A stretch of DNA of 64,000 nucleotides. It comes from Rhineura floridana. Its lineage: Eukaryota; Chordata; Lepidosauria; Squamata; Rhineuridae. The notes beneath the pieces were generated by a model that ran no database searches, was not told where the DNA came from, and saw only the letters and a program-made list of their open reading frames with translations. The translations under genes and the position numbers were made by a program. The DNA lies in NCBI RefSeq assembly GCF_030035675.1, contig NC_084482.1, positions 226,467,943 through 226,531,942 on the forward strand, given 5' to 3'. Below, one piece after another: positions 43,790 through 55,444 of the stretch (position 1 is its first letter; each line of letters starts with the position of its first letter).

Positions 43790-46700
43790 AAATCTCCTAT
43801 ACTGCAAGAAGATTCAAGATTGAAATTACTGAATTCCTTCAGCACAGATCTCATTACTGTAGATGTGGTCAACTCCTCTTCCATAACCGCTCCGAATACT
43901 GCTTTGACCCCTCCTTACGCTTTGGTAGATAGTAATGAACACTTAGAAACATCATTTGACTTCCATTGCGAGGGCGAGGGAGAACTAATAAATAGTTTCT
44001 CCACGTTTACTGATCAAGAACAGAGTGAAGTCATAAATAAATTACAAACCCTCCTAAATAACCCAGGGGCCAAAAGAACTGGATCTAGATATCTAGAGGT
44101 CGCTGAATTGGGTTCTCCACCTAATGAGCATCTACCTTCTGTAAAGAACTCTCCAGTTAAAGCGTTAAAAGGCTATTCAAATGTTTGTAGACCCAACCTT
44201 CTACGTGAAGCAATAGTCCACGAGGAGCCAGTATCAACCTGACAAATTCTCCCCTCATTATGTTCAAAAATGTGGCTTAGAGCGACAAACTTAAAATTAG
44301 AGGTAAATCAGTGTTTTAAATCTATAAATAATGAGCTTGTCACAAAGAACTGTCCCATCAAATGTGGCAAATTGAACTTAAATTCTAAGCAGGTAAAATT
44401 TCTTTCGTGGAATATTGCCGGTTGGGCCTCAAAATTAAATCATCCTGGTTGTATGGAATTTTTGAGAACACGTGATGTGATCTGTTTGCAAGAAACATGG
44501 TCAGTTAAAAATATTTCCTTACAGGCTTTTCAATCCCTAGAACTTCCTGCCAAACTATCTGGAAAAAGAGGTAGACCAATGGCTGGTTTAGTCATCCTGA
44601 TCTCCACTACTTTGAGTGCAAAAATTAAGAAACCTATCTTTTGTGATAATATAGCCATTGCTATTCTGCTTGAATTCAATTTACTATCTATTTTAATTTT
44701 AAATGTCTATATTCCACCATCCTTGTTAAAAAACGAACTAATATTAGTTTGGCAGAAATTGGAAAACTTTATAATAAATTTGGAACGCCAATACCCAAAG
44801 GCCCAATTTTTAATTACAGGAGATTTTAACGCCAGAATTGGTTCTGATAATGATACCCTGACTGTATCCTCCCTTTGGGGTGAAATGAATACAGAAAACT
44901 TAGTTCCAAGATATGTTAGAAAATCAAAAGATTATAAGATAAATTTTGCAGGAATCTGTCTAATACAATTGGTGGCGCGATTAAACCTGATAATTGTAAA
45001 TGGACATAAAGAAATTGACAGCTTGGCAGAGTTCACATTTATTTCAGGGCATGGAAGCAGCGTGGTGGATTATCTATTGATCTCTCCCTCTTTTCTTAGA
45101 TGTATTCAAAATTTCTTAGTAGGTGATAGATTAGAAAGTGACCATTTACCTTTAATGTTTAATTTATATATCTCAGGGTCACGCTATGCCACCTCAGAAA
45201 TTATACGTGGCAATTCCCCACCTGCTATTTGCCATAAGAGATCCCGATGGAATGATCGTGTTCTCTACCAGGTTGAGAAATTTTTAGCATCCCAAAGGGC
45301 TTTTGCTCGCAGATCTTGTATAATAGAGACACATGAAATCTCAAAGGCTATATATGAATATTCCCTCTTTTCGGACCTAATTAAGAGTTTGAAATTATCC
45401 CACCGCTCATGCAGTCAAACCAGTAGAAATTATCCAAACTGGTTTGACAAAGAATGTAGGGAGTCTAAGCTGGAGGTAAGAAGGATATATACCAACTATA
45501 GGAAATCAGGAACAAATATCCTCCCTCCGGAATACTATCGGGCAAAAAAATCTTATAAAAATTTAATTGTCCAGAAAAAGAAACTAGCTCTACAAGAAAA
45601 TTGGAACCTCCTGATAAATGCTTCCTTAAATAACGATTCCAAACTTTTTTGGGCCTTAGTTACAAACGCTTTGGGATCCGCTGCGCCTTCAAGTTGCATT
45701 ATTCCTCCAGATATATGGGAACATTATTTCTCCCTCCAATTTACAAAACATAACAATAGCAATTGTTTTTCGTCTCTGACTGATTTTACCACACTCTCTA
45801 AATGGCCCCCAGTAGAGCAAGCAGAGGTTGCTCTCCTGGTTAAAAATCTTAAAAATGGAAAGGCCCCGGGAATAGATCAAATTCTCCCTGAAATGTTAAA
45901 AGCAAATATTAATTGGTGGACGCCACTGCTTTCATCTCTGTTTACACAGATAAATTTGACTGGGAACATTCCTAAAGTCTGGTTAGAGGCAATAGTAACA
46001 CCAATTCATAAAAAAGGCGACAGAAGCGATCCAGCAAACTATAGGCCCATTAGTCTTTTATCGGTTGTAGGTAAAGTCTATGCGAGCCTTTTTAATGTTA
46101 GGCTACAACGTTGGTTAGAGGAGGAAAAAATATTAGGCCAAGAACAGGCAGGATTCAGAAAAAATAAATCTACCAATGACCACTGCCTAGTATTAAGATA
46201 CTTGGCAGAAAAGTATACTAATGGTATTAACAGAAGCCTTTATGTTGCCTTTATGGATCTAAAGACAGCATTTGATTCAGTACCTCGTGAACTATTATGG
46301 GCTAAACTGAGTAAGTCATCTATTGATAAGCGCCTTCTATTTCTAATCTCTCGACTCTACCAAAATACTTCCCTTAGGGTGCAATATGGGTTAGACGGTA
46401 GCATGACTAAACCGATTTTAGCAAACATTGGAGTGCGCCAAGGATGTGTATTGGCCCCTGCTTTATTTAACTTTTTTCTTAATGATCTGAGAAACAAATG
46501 TGGTGCTGAAAATTTACACTTCCCCCAAATTGCAGAGGAGAGATGTCCTCTGCTACTTTATGCGGATGATACGGTATTGCTATGCTTTTCGGAAATTGGA
46601 CTTAAACGCTTACTAAGTATCTTTATGACGTATTGTGAAAGAAACCTTCTTAGCATTAACTACACAAAGTCCAAGATAATGGTTTTTTCCCGGAAACAAT

Positions 46701-47848
46701 CTAATAAATATTGGAAAGTAAAAGGGCAAACATATGAGCAGGTTAAAAAATTTAAATATCTTGGTGTAACATTTTGTTCATCCTTATCTTGGTCGCCCCA
46801 TATGCGGCCTGCAATTCTTGTAGTGCATAACACTTCAAAAGCCACCTCTAGATTTTTTTACACTAGAGGAGGACGTTACATTCCAGCTGCTTTAAAAATT
46901 TTAAAGCCAAAATACTTTCACAACTCCTTTATGGCATTCCAATATGGATAACTAATTTTAATAGAAATGTTGAACTAGTGGCATCAAGTTTTTTACGGAC
47001 TATATTTGGCCTCCCAAGCTGTGTTTCTTCAACAGGTCTCCAACTTGAGGCAGGAATTGCCTCAATCGAATGTACAGCTTGGCTGATTGCCTTTAGATTC
47101 TGGGCCAGGATGGTATATACTGGACCCTCTTTGGGATATCTCCATTTAATTTGAAAGGACCCTTTTGTGAGCTCCTGGTCCTGGTCCAAGAACTTTAATG
47201 AAAAACTAAATTATATAGGGCTCTCTTTGGACCTCTTGGCGTCCTGGGACTTAGTGATAGCCAACAGTACTATAAGTCAAAGAATAAAGGATTTGGATCG
47301 TCAGTACCTATTTTCAAAGGCACATACATCTTGCTCGCCTTCTCACTTTGGTTTAAATTTTCGTTTCCCACTCCCAGCACAATACTTAGAAGAGCTAACC
47401 TTTCCAAATTATAGATTTTTGTTTTCCAGAGTGAGATTTAATTGCTTACCCTCTTCACTTCTATCAGGTCGCTTCCAAGGCTTTCCTCTCCAAAATTGTT
47501 TATGTAGTTGCAAGTTAAAAGTGGTTGAAACTATCGAACATGTTCTTTTTGTATGTGAGTTTTATTGTGACGCAAGGATAAAAATTATCCACCCATTAAT
47601 AATCACCTTTTCTGATAAACCCCAAAGGTGGTTAACACAATATTTACTATCAGATAAAGATAAGGCTATTACTGAACATGTAGCAAAAAATGTTTTATAT
47701 AGCCCAGTCTATTCGTAATAATCAGGTTCTTTCCTTGGATTTTAGGAAGTAAATTATTTTAAATTCTGTAAATTGTATATGGTTTTTTAATTTTGCTATG
47801 TTTGCACTATGGATCTATGATTGTATAATAAAGAATTCATTCATTCTA
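43790..47848 (+). mobile_element. Nearly intact LINE, Ingi/Vingi-like (I group)
   Basis: One frame runs from about 43820 to 46951, broken only by a TGA at 44240-44242. It encodes an N-terminal part without known domain, an APE endonuclease (FLSWNIAGW, LQETW, ITGDFNARIG, SDHLPL) and an RT (GKAPGIDQILPEML, NYRPISLLSVVGKV, DLKTAFDSVPRELL, GVRQGCVLAP, LLYADDTVLL). A frame slip near 46915 leads to the C-terminal part starting QLLYGIPIWI, which has a TGA at 47152 and then a CSCKLKVVETIEH...C knuckle. The 3' end has AATAAAGAATTCATTCATTC. No RNase H is seen. Clade assignment is tentative; with an APE endonuclease it is not R2/R4. Three disablements suggest a fairly recent insertion. Its 3' end coincides with the junction of the gene 2/gene 3 tandem units. 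Confidence 0.88.
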
Positions 47849-48105
47849 AAACTTCTTTAAAAACATACTTTAAAATATATTAATACAAAACATCTTTTGA
47901 AAAAAGAAAAGCTTTAAAAAGATCTTAAAAAGTAATTCCAACAGAGACGCAGACTGGGATAAGTACGGCTAGATGAAAGAGGAAGATCTTCAGTAGGCAC
48001 CAAAAAGATAATAGAGATGGTACTTATCTAATATTGAAGGGGAGAGATACAATCTAATACTGATACAGACTGGGATAAAGATCTCCCCTTAAAAGGTTTG
48101 TAGGG

Positions 48106-49784
48106 TTACTCCTTACACGGAAACTCTTCCCACACTGCCTGCATTAAAATGGTTTCTTCCCTTTGGTGTGCAGTAAGGTGACTGCTCTGGCGGAAGCTCT
48201 TTCCACATTCCATGCACTTAAATGATTTCTCCTGTGTGTGCGTTCTTTGATGACGTGCAAGGTTACTCCCGGCAATGAAGCTCTTTCCACATTCCATGCA
48301 TTTAAATGGTTTCAATCCTGTGTGGGTTCTGTGATGTGTAGTAAGTTGATTGCTCTGACTGAAGCTCTTTCCACACTCTCTGCATTTAAATGGTTTCTCC
48401 CCTGTGTGGGTTCTGTGATGTGCAGTAAGTTGATGGCTCTGACAGAAGCTCTTTCCACATTCCATGCATTTAAATGGTTTCTCCCCCGTGTGAGTTCTTT
48501 GATGTGAAGTACGGGTACTAATATCACTGAAGCACTTTCCACATTCCATGCATTTAAATGGCTTCTCCCCTGTATGGATTCTTTCGTGTACAGTAAGGTT
48601 ACTATTCCGACTGAAGCACTTTCCGCATTCCAAGCATTTAAATGGCTTCTCCCCCGTGTGGGTTCTTTGGTGTTTAGTGAGGCTACCATTGACACTGAAG
48701 CACTTTCCACATTCCATGCATTTAAATGGTTTCAATCCTGTGTGGGTTCTGTGATGTGCAGTAAGTTGATGGCCCTGACAGAAGCTCTTTCCACATTCCA
48801 TGCATTTAAAGGGTTTCTCCCCCGTGTGAGTTCTTTGATGTGAAGTACTGCTACCAATATCACTGAAGCGCTTTCCACATTCATTGCATTTAAATGGTTT
48901 CTCCCCTGTATGGATTCTTTCGTGTACAGTAAGGTAACTATTCTGACTGAAGCTCTTTCCACATTCCAAGCATTTAAATGGTTTCTCCCCTGTGTGCATT
49001 CTTTGATGTAACGTAAGTTGATTGCTATCACGGAAGCTTTTTCCACAGTTCATACATTTAAATGGTTTCTCCCCTGTGTGGGTTCTTTGATGTTTAGTGA
49101 GGTTACTATTGTCAGTGAAGCACTTTCCACATTCCATGCATTTAAATGGCTTCTCCCCTGTGTGGGTTCTTTGATGTAAAATGAGGTGAGCATTCTGACT
49201 AAAGCACTTTCCACACTCCATGCACTGAAATGGCTTTTCCCCTGTATGGGTTCTTTGATGTAAAGTGAAGTGACCATTGTGACTGAAACATTTTCCACAC
49301 TCCATGCATTTAAATGGTTTCTCCCCTGTGTGGGTTCTGTGATGATTATTAAGACGATTTCTCACACTGAAGCTTTTCCCGCATTCCATGCATTTAAATG
49401 GTTTCTCCCCTGTGTGCGTTCTTTGATGTTTAGTAAGGCTGCCACTCACATTAAAGCTCTTCCCACACTCCATGCATTTATATCTTTTCTCTCCTTCATG
49501 GATTCTGTAATCCCTGTTTAGATCCGATATATCTCTGAAAGCTTCCACAATCACTGGATACATTTTCCTGCTTTTTCTTTTGTGATCTCCCTGTAGCGTC
49601 AGAGGCTTATGGGTGCCATCACCTTTGGAAGTAGATGATTTCTTTCTCCAATTCTTTGACACGTTTCCTTCACACCTTTTCTGTCCTCTTTCATTTCCAA
49701 TCATCTCTTTTCCTGCTTCATGCTTGCCTGTTGCCAGTGACACCATCTGCGGCTCCCTGTAATTTTCACTGTGCTGTTCATCAT
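48106..49784 (-). CDS. Gene 3 C2H2 zinc-finger exon (15 + 1 fingers)
   Basis: Terminal exon after a TGGCCCAGCAG acceptor, phase 1 (Asp-Asp-Glu-Gln-His opening). A linker of about 90 residues includes the finger-like relic [14 protein letters not shown], followed by 15 complete fingers and a sixteenth that loses its second His. Helix -1/2/3/6 sets are VGSK, VNRN, HGHL, QAHL, DSNK, DNQL, QSYV, DGSS, QHQA, VGSK, RSNV, DSTS, QHQA, QNQT, ASNR, then QSHA. Fingers 10-16 correspond to 15-21 of gene 2, and fingers 7-9 repeat the 11-13 theme. A small deletion at about 48160 removes the end of finger 16 and shifts the frame, giving a novel tail that ends at 48106. With exons 58373, 54818 and 53564 the product is about 652 residues. 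Expected role: nuclear DNA-binding repressor; no named orthologue is recognised. Confidence 0.93.
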
Positions 49785-50119
49785 CTGCTGGGCCAGAGGG
49801 TGGAGGAGGGGAAAAAACAGAAAAATCTCATTTGTATTTCAATGCAGTAACAGCATCTCATAACGGATAAAGCCCAACGATTTCCCCAGTTTCTCTTTCT
49901 GTGCCTAGCTGAAATTGAAATTGCTTTCTGAGTTCACTGCAGTCTCAAAGAACAATTCCTGCCTCTTCCATATCCCACCTGATGTCACTAGGTACAGATG
50001 TGACACAAGTGTGGTATCGATTTTAACAAAACTATACTCTGCAATACCACTGGACTTGGCTGCAGTCAAACGTGACATTTAGATACAAATGCAGGAAGAT
50101 AAGTTCATTGGTGCTTGTT

Positions 50120-50205
50120 TTATCTCTTATGTACACCGCCCAGAGAGCCTTTTTGGCTTTGGGCGGTATATAAATTAAATTAAATAAATAAATAAATAAA
50201 TTGGT
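50120..50205 (+). mobile_element. L2 3' end
   Basis: ACACCGCCCAGAGAGCC and GGGCGGTATATAAATTAAAT with an (AAAT)n tail form the L2 terminus. It is short and 5'-truncated, in the intron before the gene 3 finger exon. Confidence 0.75.
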
Positions 50206-50375
50206 CTATGTAGTCAGTGCTCTCCACACTGGCCACGAGTGGCTCTGCCGAATTTCAGATGGGCCCTTTCCACCCGTAGCTGGAGATGCCACAGACTGAA
50301 CCCAGGACCTTTGGCATGCAAAGTAAATGCTCCACCACTCAGCTATGGCCTTTCCCCAAAGGCAGGAACGGCCCA
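50205..50375 (-). mobile_element. tRNA-derived SINE (gene 3 intron)
   Basis: Related to the SINEs beside the other KRAB-B exons, with the tRNA-like end (AATGCTCCACCACTCAGCTA read backwards) at the right. Diverged. Confidence 0.6.
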
Positions 50376-50506
50376 TGACTCTGAACTGAACTCCTCTGTT
50401 AACACACAGCTGGATGTGTATTTTACTGACACCTGAATTTGGCCTAATAAGCACAACAGTTCTGCTCCCATTATTACCTTTCCCAAGACATTTTTAAAAT
50501 TGTTAC

Positions 50507-50546
50507 CTGCCAGTCTCTCCCCTTCCTCATTCCTCTCTTCAGCTGA
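50507..50546 (-). pseudogene. Truncated KRAB-B-like exon (gene 3)
   Basis: The last ~40 bp of a KRAB-B exon before a GTAACA donor. In the expected phase it reads AEERNEEGERLA, similar to the acidic end of the gene 2 exon. Its 5' half and acceptor are gone: at about 50547 the sequence changes directly to BovB. Gene 3 should splice from the linker exon to the finger exon, which keeps the frame. Confidence 0.7.
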
Positions 50547-53149
50547 ATCAATACACTGAAGAACTCTATAAGAGATGCCAGGATGACAGATTCATTCACG
50601 GAGGAACCGTATGATGAAGAACTAGACATTTTAGAATGCTAGGTGAAAGCTGCTCTTATAATACTTGGAAGAAACAAACCACCAGGAATTGATGGCATAC
50701 CAGTAGAGTTGCTACAAGCTACTGAGACTGAATGTGGAGCTACAACGCAAGGTCGGAGTGAGTGATATCAATGAGATTAAATGGGAAACCTATCAACATA
50801 ACCATCATCCAAGTCTATGCTCCGACGGCAAACACAGAAGAAGAGGAATTGGAGAGATTTTAAGCAGAAGTACAGGAAGAAATTGATCACACACCAAAAC
50901 AAGATGTGCTGATAATCAAGGGGGATTGGAATGCAAAAGTAGTGAACAGAGAAGAACTAGGAATTGTGGGGAAATGGGACTTAGGTGACAGAAATGAAGC
51001 AGGAGAAAGACTTATTGAATTCTGTGAAGCCAATAATTTGTTTCTTGCGAAGACATGTTTTGAGCAACCGAAAAGACGACTGTACACATGGACATCACCA
51101 AATGGTCAATATAGAAATCAAATTGATTATATAATTGGTAGTAGAAGATGGAGAAGTTCCATACTTTCTGCGGAAAAAAGACCAGGAGCAGACTGCGGTA
51201 CATATCGTGAACTGGTCCTAAAGAAAATCAGAGTAAAGCTAAAGACAACCAACAAAGCAATCATCATGCCAAAATACAATTTAAATAACATCCCAGAAGA
51301 ATATAAAGATTGAATAAGGAACAGGTTTGAGGCTTTAGACTTAGTTGACAGAGAACCAGAAGAACTATGGAATGAAGTCAGAGATGTTATCAGAGCAAAC
51401 TATTACAATAGTTATTGTATAGAAATAGAAAAGGACAACAAAATGGGAAGAACAAGAGTCCTATTCCAAAAGATTAGAGAAATGAAAGGGAAATTTAAAC
51501 CAAGAGTAGGGATGTTGAATAATCAACAGGGAAACACACTGACTGACTGAGATGAAATAAAAGGAAGATGGAAGCAATACACTGAAGAACTCTATAAGAG
51601 ATGCCTGGATGGCAGATTCATTCACGGAGGAACCGTATGATGAAGAACCAGAAATTTTAGAATGCGAGGCGAAAGCTGCTCTTAAAATACTTGGAAGAAA
51701 TAAATCACCAGGAATAGATGGCATACCAATAGAGTTGCTACAGGCAACTGAGACTGAATCCGTCCAAACTTTGACAAAAATCTGTCAAGAAATATGGAAA
51801 ACTAAACAATGGCCCACAGACTGGAAGCGTTCAATATACATCCCAATTCCAAAGAAAGGGGATCCCAGGGAATGCAGTAATTATCAAACTATTGCCTTAA
51901 TATCCCATGCAAGTAAAGTAATGCTCAAGATTCTACAACAAAGGCTCTTGCCATATATGGAGCGAAAAATGCCAGACGTCCAAGCTTTATTTAGAAAGGG
52001 AAGAGGCACAAGAGACCATTTAGCAAACACACATTGGATAATGGAACAGACCAAGGAATTTCACAAGGAAATCACCCTGTGCGTTATAGATTACAGCAAA
52101 GCCTTTGACTGTGTAGATCATGAAAAACTATGGAATGCCTGAAAAGAAATGGGGGTGCGACAGCATCTGATTGTCCTGATGCGCAACCTACACTCTGCAC
52201 AAGAGGCTCCCGTAAGAACAGAATATGGAGAAACCAATTGGTTCCCCATCGGAAAGGGTGTGAGACAGGGGTGTATTTTATCACCCTCTTTATTTAATCT
52301 ATACGCAGAACATATCCTACGAAAAGCAGGAATGGACCAAGATGAAGGAGGTATGAAAATTGGAGGGAGAAATATCAGTAATTTAAGATATGCAGATGAT
52401 ACCATACTACTAGCGGAAACCAGTAATGATTTGAAAAGAATGCTGATGAAAGTTAAAGAGGAAAGCACAAAAGCAGGACTACAGCTGAACGTCAAAAAGA
52501 CTGAAGTAATGACAACAGAAGATTTATGTAGCTTTACAGTTGACAATGAGGACATTGAACTTGTCAAGGATTATCAATACCTCGGCACAGTCATTAACCA
52601 AAATGGAGACAATAGTCAAGAAATCAGAAGAAGGCTAGGACTGGGGAGGGCAGCTGTGAGAGAACTAGAAAAGGTCCTCAAATGCAAAAATGTATCACTG
52701 AACACTAAAGTCAGGATCATTCAGACCATGGTATTCCCGATCTCTATGTATGGATATTTATTTTATTTTATGTGAAAGTTGGACAGTGAAAAAAGTGGAT
52801 AAAAGAAAAATCAACTCATTTGAATTGTGGTGTTGGAGGACAGCTTTGCGGATACCATGGACTGCGAAAAAGACAAATAAAAAAAAGAAGCTAAAATGAT
52901 GAAACAGGTTATTGTACTTTGGACACATCATGAGAAGACATGATTCATTAGAAAAGATAATGGGAAAAACAGAAGGGAGTAGAAAAGAAGGAAGGCCAAA
53001 CAAGAGATGGATTGATTCCATAAAGGAAGCCACAGACCTGAACTTACAAGATCTGCACAGGGTGGTTCATGATAGATGCTCTTGGAGGTCGCTGATTCAT
53101 AGGGTCGCCATGGGTCGTGGTCGACTTGGAGGCACATAACAACAACATT
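50547..53149 (+). mobile_element. Rearranged BovB (RTE) LINE
   Basis: It begins with a piece from the endonuclease-RT joint (50547-50737), then jumps back into the endonuclease (from about 50738, matching 26229) and runs on to the 3' end. The early RT segment is therefore present twice (50560-50737 and 51570-51755). About 150 bp are missing near 51397, and a TTTATTTTATTTTATG insert lies near 52757. The RT motifs YSKAFDCVDHEK, GVRQGCILSP and RYADDTILL are present, with stops and shifts (for example TGA at 51311 and 52140). It separates the gene 3 KRAB block from its finger block. Confidence 0.9.
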
Positions 53150-53563
53150 TTCACAGCAGAAGATATAAGGCAGATCCCTGTGTCTGAACTAATTTGTGCA
53201 GGAAGGGTGCCTGAGGAATTATTATTTATTTATTATTATTTCCTCCCAGCTGGAGCAGGAATTGAGGCAGATAATGTGTTTTAATTTCTTTTTCGCCTAC
53301 TGGTTTTAATTTTTTTGAAAAAATATTTTGAATTACTTCTTTTTAAGTGTTTTTATTGATAATTTGAATGTTTTTTGTAAACCACTAAGAGGTTTTCCAC
53401 AAACAAGTAACATATACATATATATTCCAGCAGGCTTATAAATTTAATAAACAAATACAATCAATACATAAAAATAATAATCTGCCAGGAATGATGTTAC
53501 ACAGGAACTATCGGTGTCTATTCCCAACACCAAAGAGGGCCCCATAACAGGCTAAGCAGCTAC

Positions 53564-53641
53564 CTGCTGATGCCTCCTCTTCTTTGAGATCCTGGTTAAA
53601 CGGATATTTCTCTTCTTCCCAGCAGGAACTGAGGTCAGATT
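53564..53641 (-). CDS. Gene 3 linker exon after KRAB-A
   Basis: A 78-bp exon in phase 1 at both ends, with the same protein as in gene 2 (ending EEASA). The splice signals are the same as in the other copies. The next recognisable coding exon downstream is the finger exon at 49784, and the phase is compatible. Confidence 0.63.
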
Positions 53642-54817
53642 CTTCCAAGGAAACAGACAACACTAGTTACTTTTGACCACAAAACATTTACCCAGTCCAA
53701 ACCGAGCCTCTTAAAGCTAAGAGGAGGTATAATTATGGTCTTTATTATTATTATTATTAATTTAATTTATAACTCCCGCACCCCCATGAACAGGACAGAG
53801 CCTTTATGGTCGCAGCGGCAGCAGTCTGGCACTTGCGAGCATGTGCTCACTGAACATGAAGCGCAGTTTGAAAGGCCCGTTGAAGATGACACAGCCAGCT
53901 GTTTTCATTTGGGCCATATCATTTTAACACACAAAAAGCAAAAGTGAGCCTGGGAACCATCCCTCTTTCTCCCACAATAAGCAAGCCAGAGATGCGCTTC
54001 AGAGTTACAATTCTCTGGTAAGATTCAAGCTACTGCAACATATTTACATAGATAGAAACACCATCAGCACTTCAGTGTCTTAGTTTGAAAAAAATAATCA
54101 GTTGTGAAAGATGTTAGATTTCTGAAAGGGAAATATAACGGCATGTGTTATATGAATGCTCCTGTCCTGAGCAGTGTCTGAGGCAGGAGCAGCCAAGGCA
54201 GCAGGAGCAGGAAAGGGATCTTCGCAATATATGGCTCCTCTACTCCGAGCAATAACAACAACGGACCCCAATTGACAGCAGCTTGAACAGTGACTGGTCT
54301 GAGGCAGAGGAGCACCACATCCAAAACAAGAAGGTTGCAGCCCGCTTTACCACCTCCAGACATTGGTTCAGGACTCGCACTGCCCATCCTGGCACCGATG
54401 GAAGAGAAAGAGTTGAGAGCTGTCAGCATAGTGGTGACACTTTGCCCCAAATCCACGAGCTCCAAATAGGAGAAAGGGCGGGATATACGAATTTCAGATG
54501 AAATAATTATTACAAAAATACATGGTCACTGTTCAAGTAAGCATGCTTGAGACTGCAGCCTTATTTCAACTTCCAGTTTATCACTCAGCTATAGTTTGCA
54601 CGTGAAAAGGAGTCCAGCAGTGGGGGTGTAGGGAGAAACTTGTCAAGGACAGCGTTTGTACCCATTCCCCAGTGAAGATGCCAGGGAGCGAACCATGCCA
54701 AGCAGGTGTCCAGGGCACATCACCAAGGTGTAACAGCCGCCTTGACTGCAGGGATAAAGGGCACAAATTGCAAATTCACACTTTCAAAATCAGTCAGGGA
54801 AAAAAACGGCTCCTTAC

Positions 54818-54944
54818 CAAGAGAGGCCACAGTTTCATAGTTCTCCTTCATGACTTCCCTGTGCAGAGCTCCTTGGCCTGGCTCCAGCAGAGCCCATTTC
54901 TCCTCACTGAACGATGCAGCTATGTCCCCAAAGGTCACCAGACC
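54818..54944 (-). CDS. Gene 3 KRAB-A exon
   Basis: A 127-bp exon in phase 0 to 1, with TTCTTCCAG acceptor and GTAAG donor at 54817. The KRAB A box reads [16 protein letters not shown] and ends [10 protein letters not shown]; Val to Leu near the end is the only protein difference from genes 1 and 2. It has the same unusual contact residues (DI, EKW, MKE). The CR1 3' end again lies about 33 bp upstream. Confidence 0.92.
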
Positions 54945-54977
54945 CTGGAAGAAGAAGAGGAAGATGACAAAACAATG

Positions 54978-55444
54978 ATTTAAGAACATAAGGATGCTGG
55001 ATCAGGCCAGTGGCCCAACTAGTCCAGCATCCTGTTCTCTCAGTGGCCAACCAGATGCCCCGATGGGAAGCCCACAAGCAGGACCTGAGTGTAAGAGCGC
55101 TCTCCCCTCTTGCGGCTTCCGGCAACTGGTTTTCAGAAGCATGCTGCCTCCTACTATGGAGGCAGGGCACAGCCATCGTGGCTCGTAGCCAGTGATGGCC
55201 TCGGCCTTGATTGATCTGTCTAATCTTCTTTAAAGCCATCCAGACTGGTGGCCAGCACTGCCTCTTGTGGGAGCAACGTCCAGCTTAATTCGATGTCCAC
55301 AAGTTCTAGCGTCATGAGAGAGGGAGAAGAAGTTTTCTCTATCTAATTTTTCCATGCCATGCATAATTTTATACACTTCTATCATGTCACCTCTGATTTG
55401 CCCTTTCTCTAAGATAAAAAGCCCCAAATGCTGCCACTTTTTCT
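54978..55444 (-). mobile_element. CR1 remnant, 3' part (copy C)
   Basis: A minus-strand CR1 whose 3' end is beside the KRAB-A exon. It continues at 57404 after the L1-type insertion, with duplicated ATGCTGCCACTTTTTCT at the two joints. Less deleted than the copies in A and B. Confidence 0.85.
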
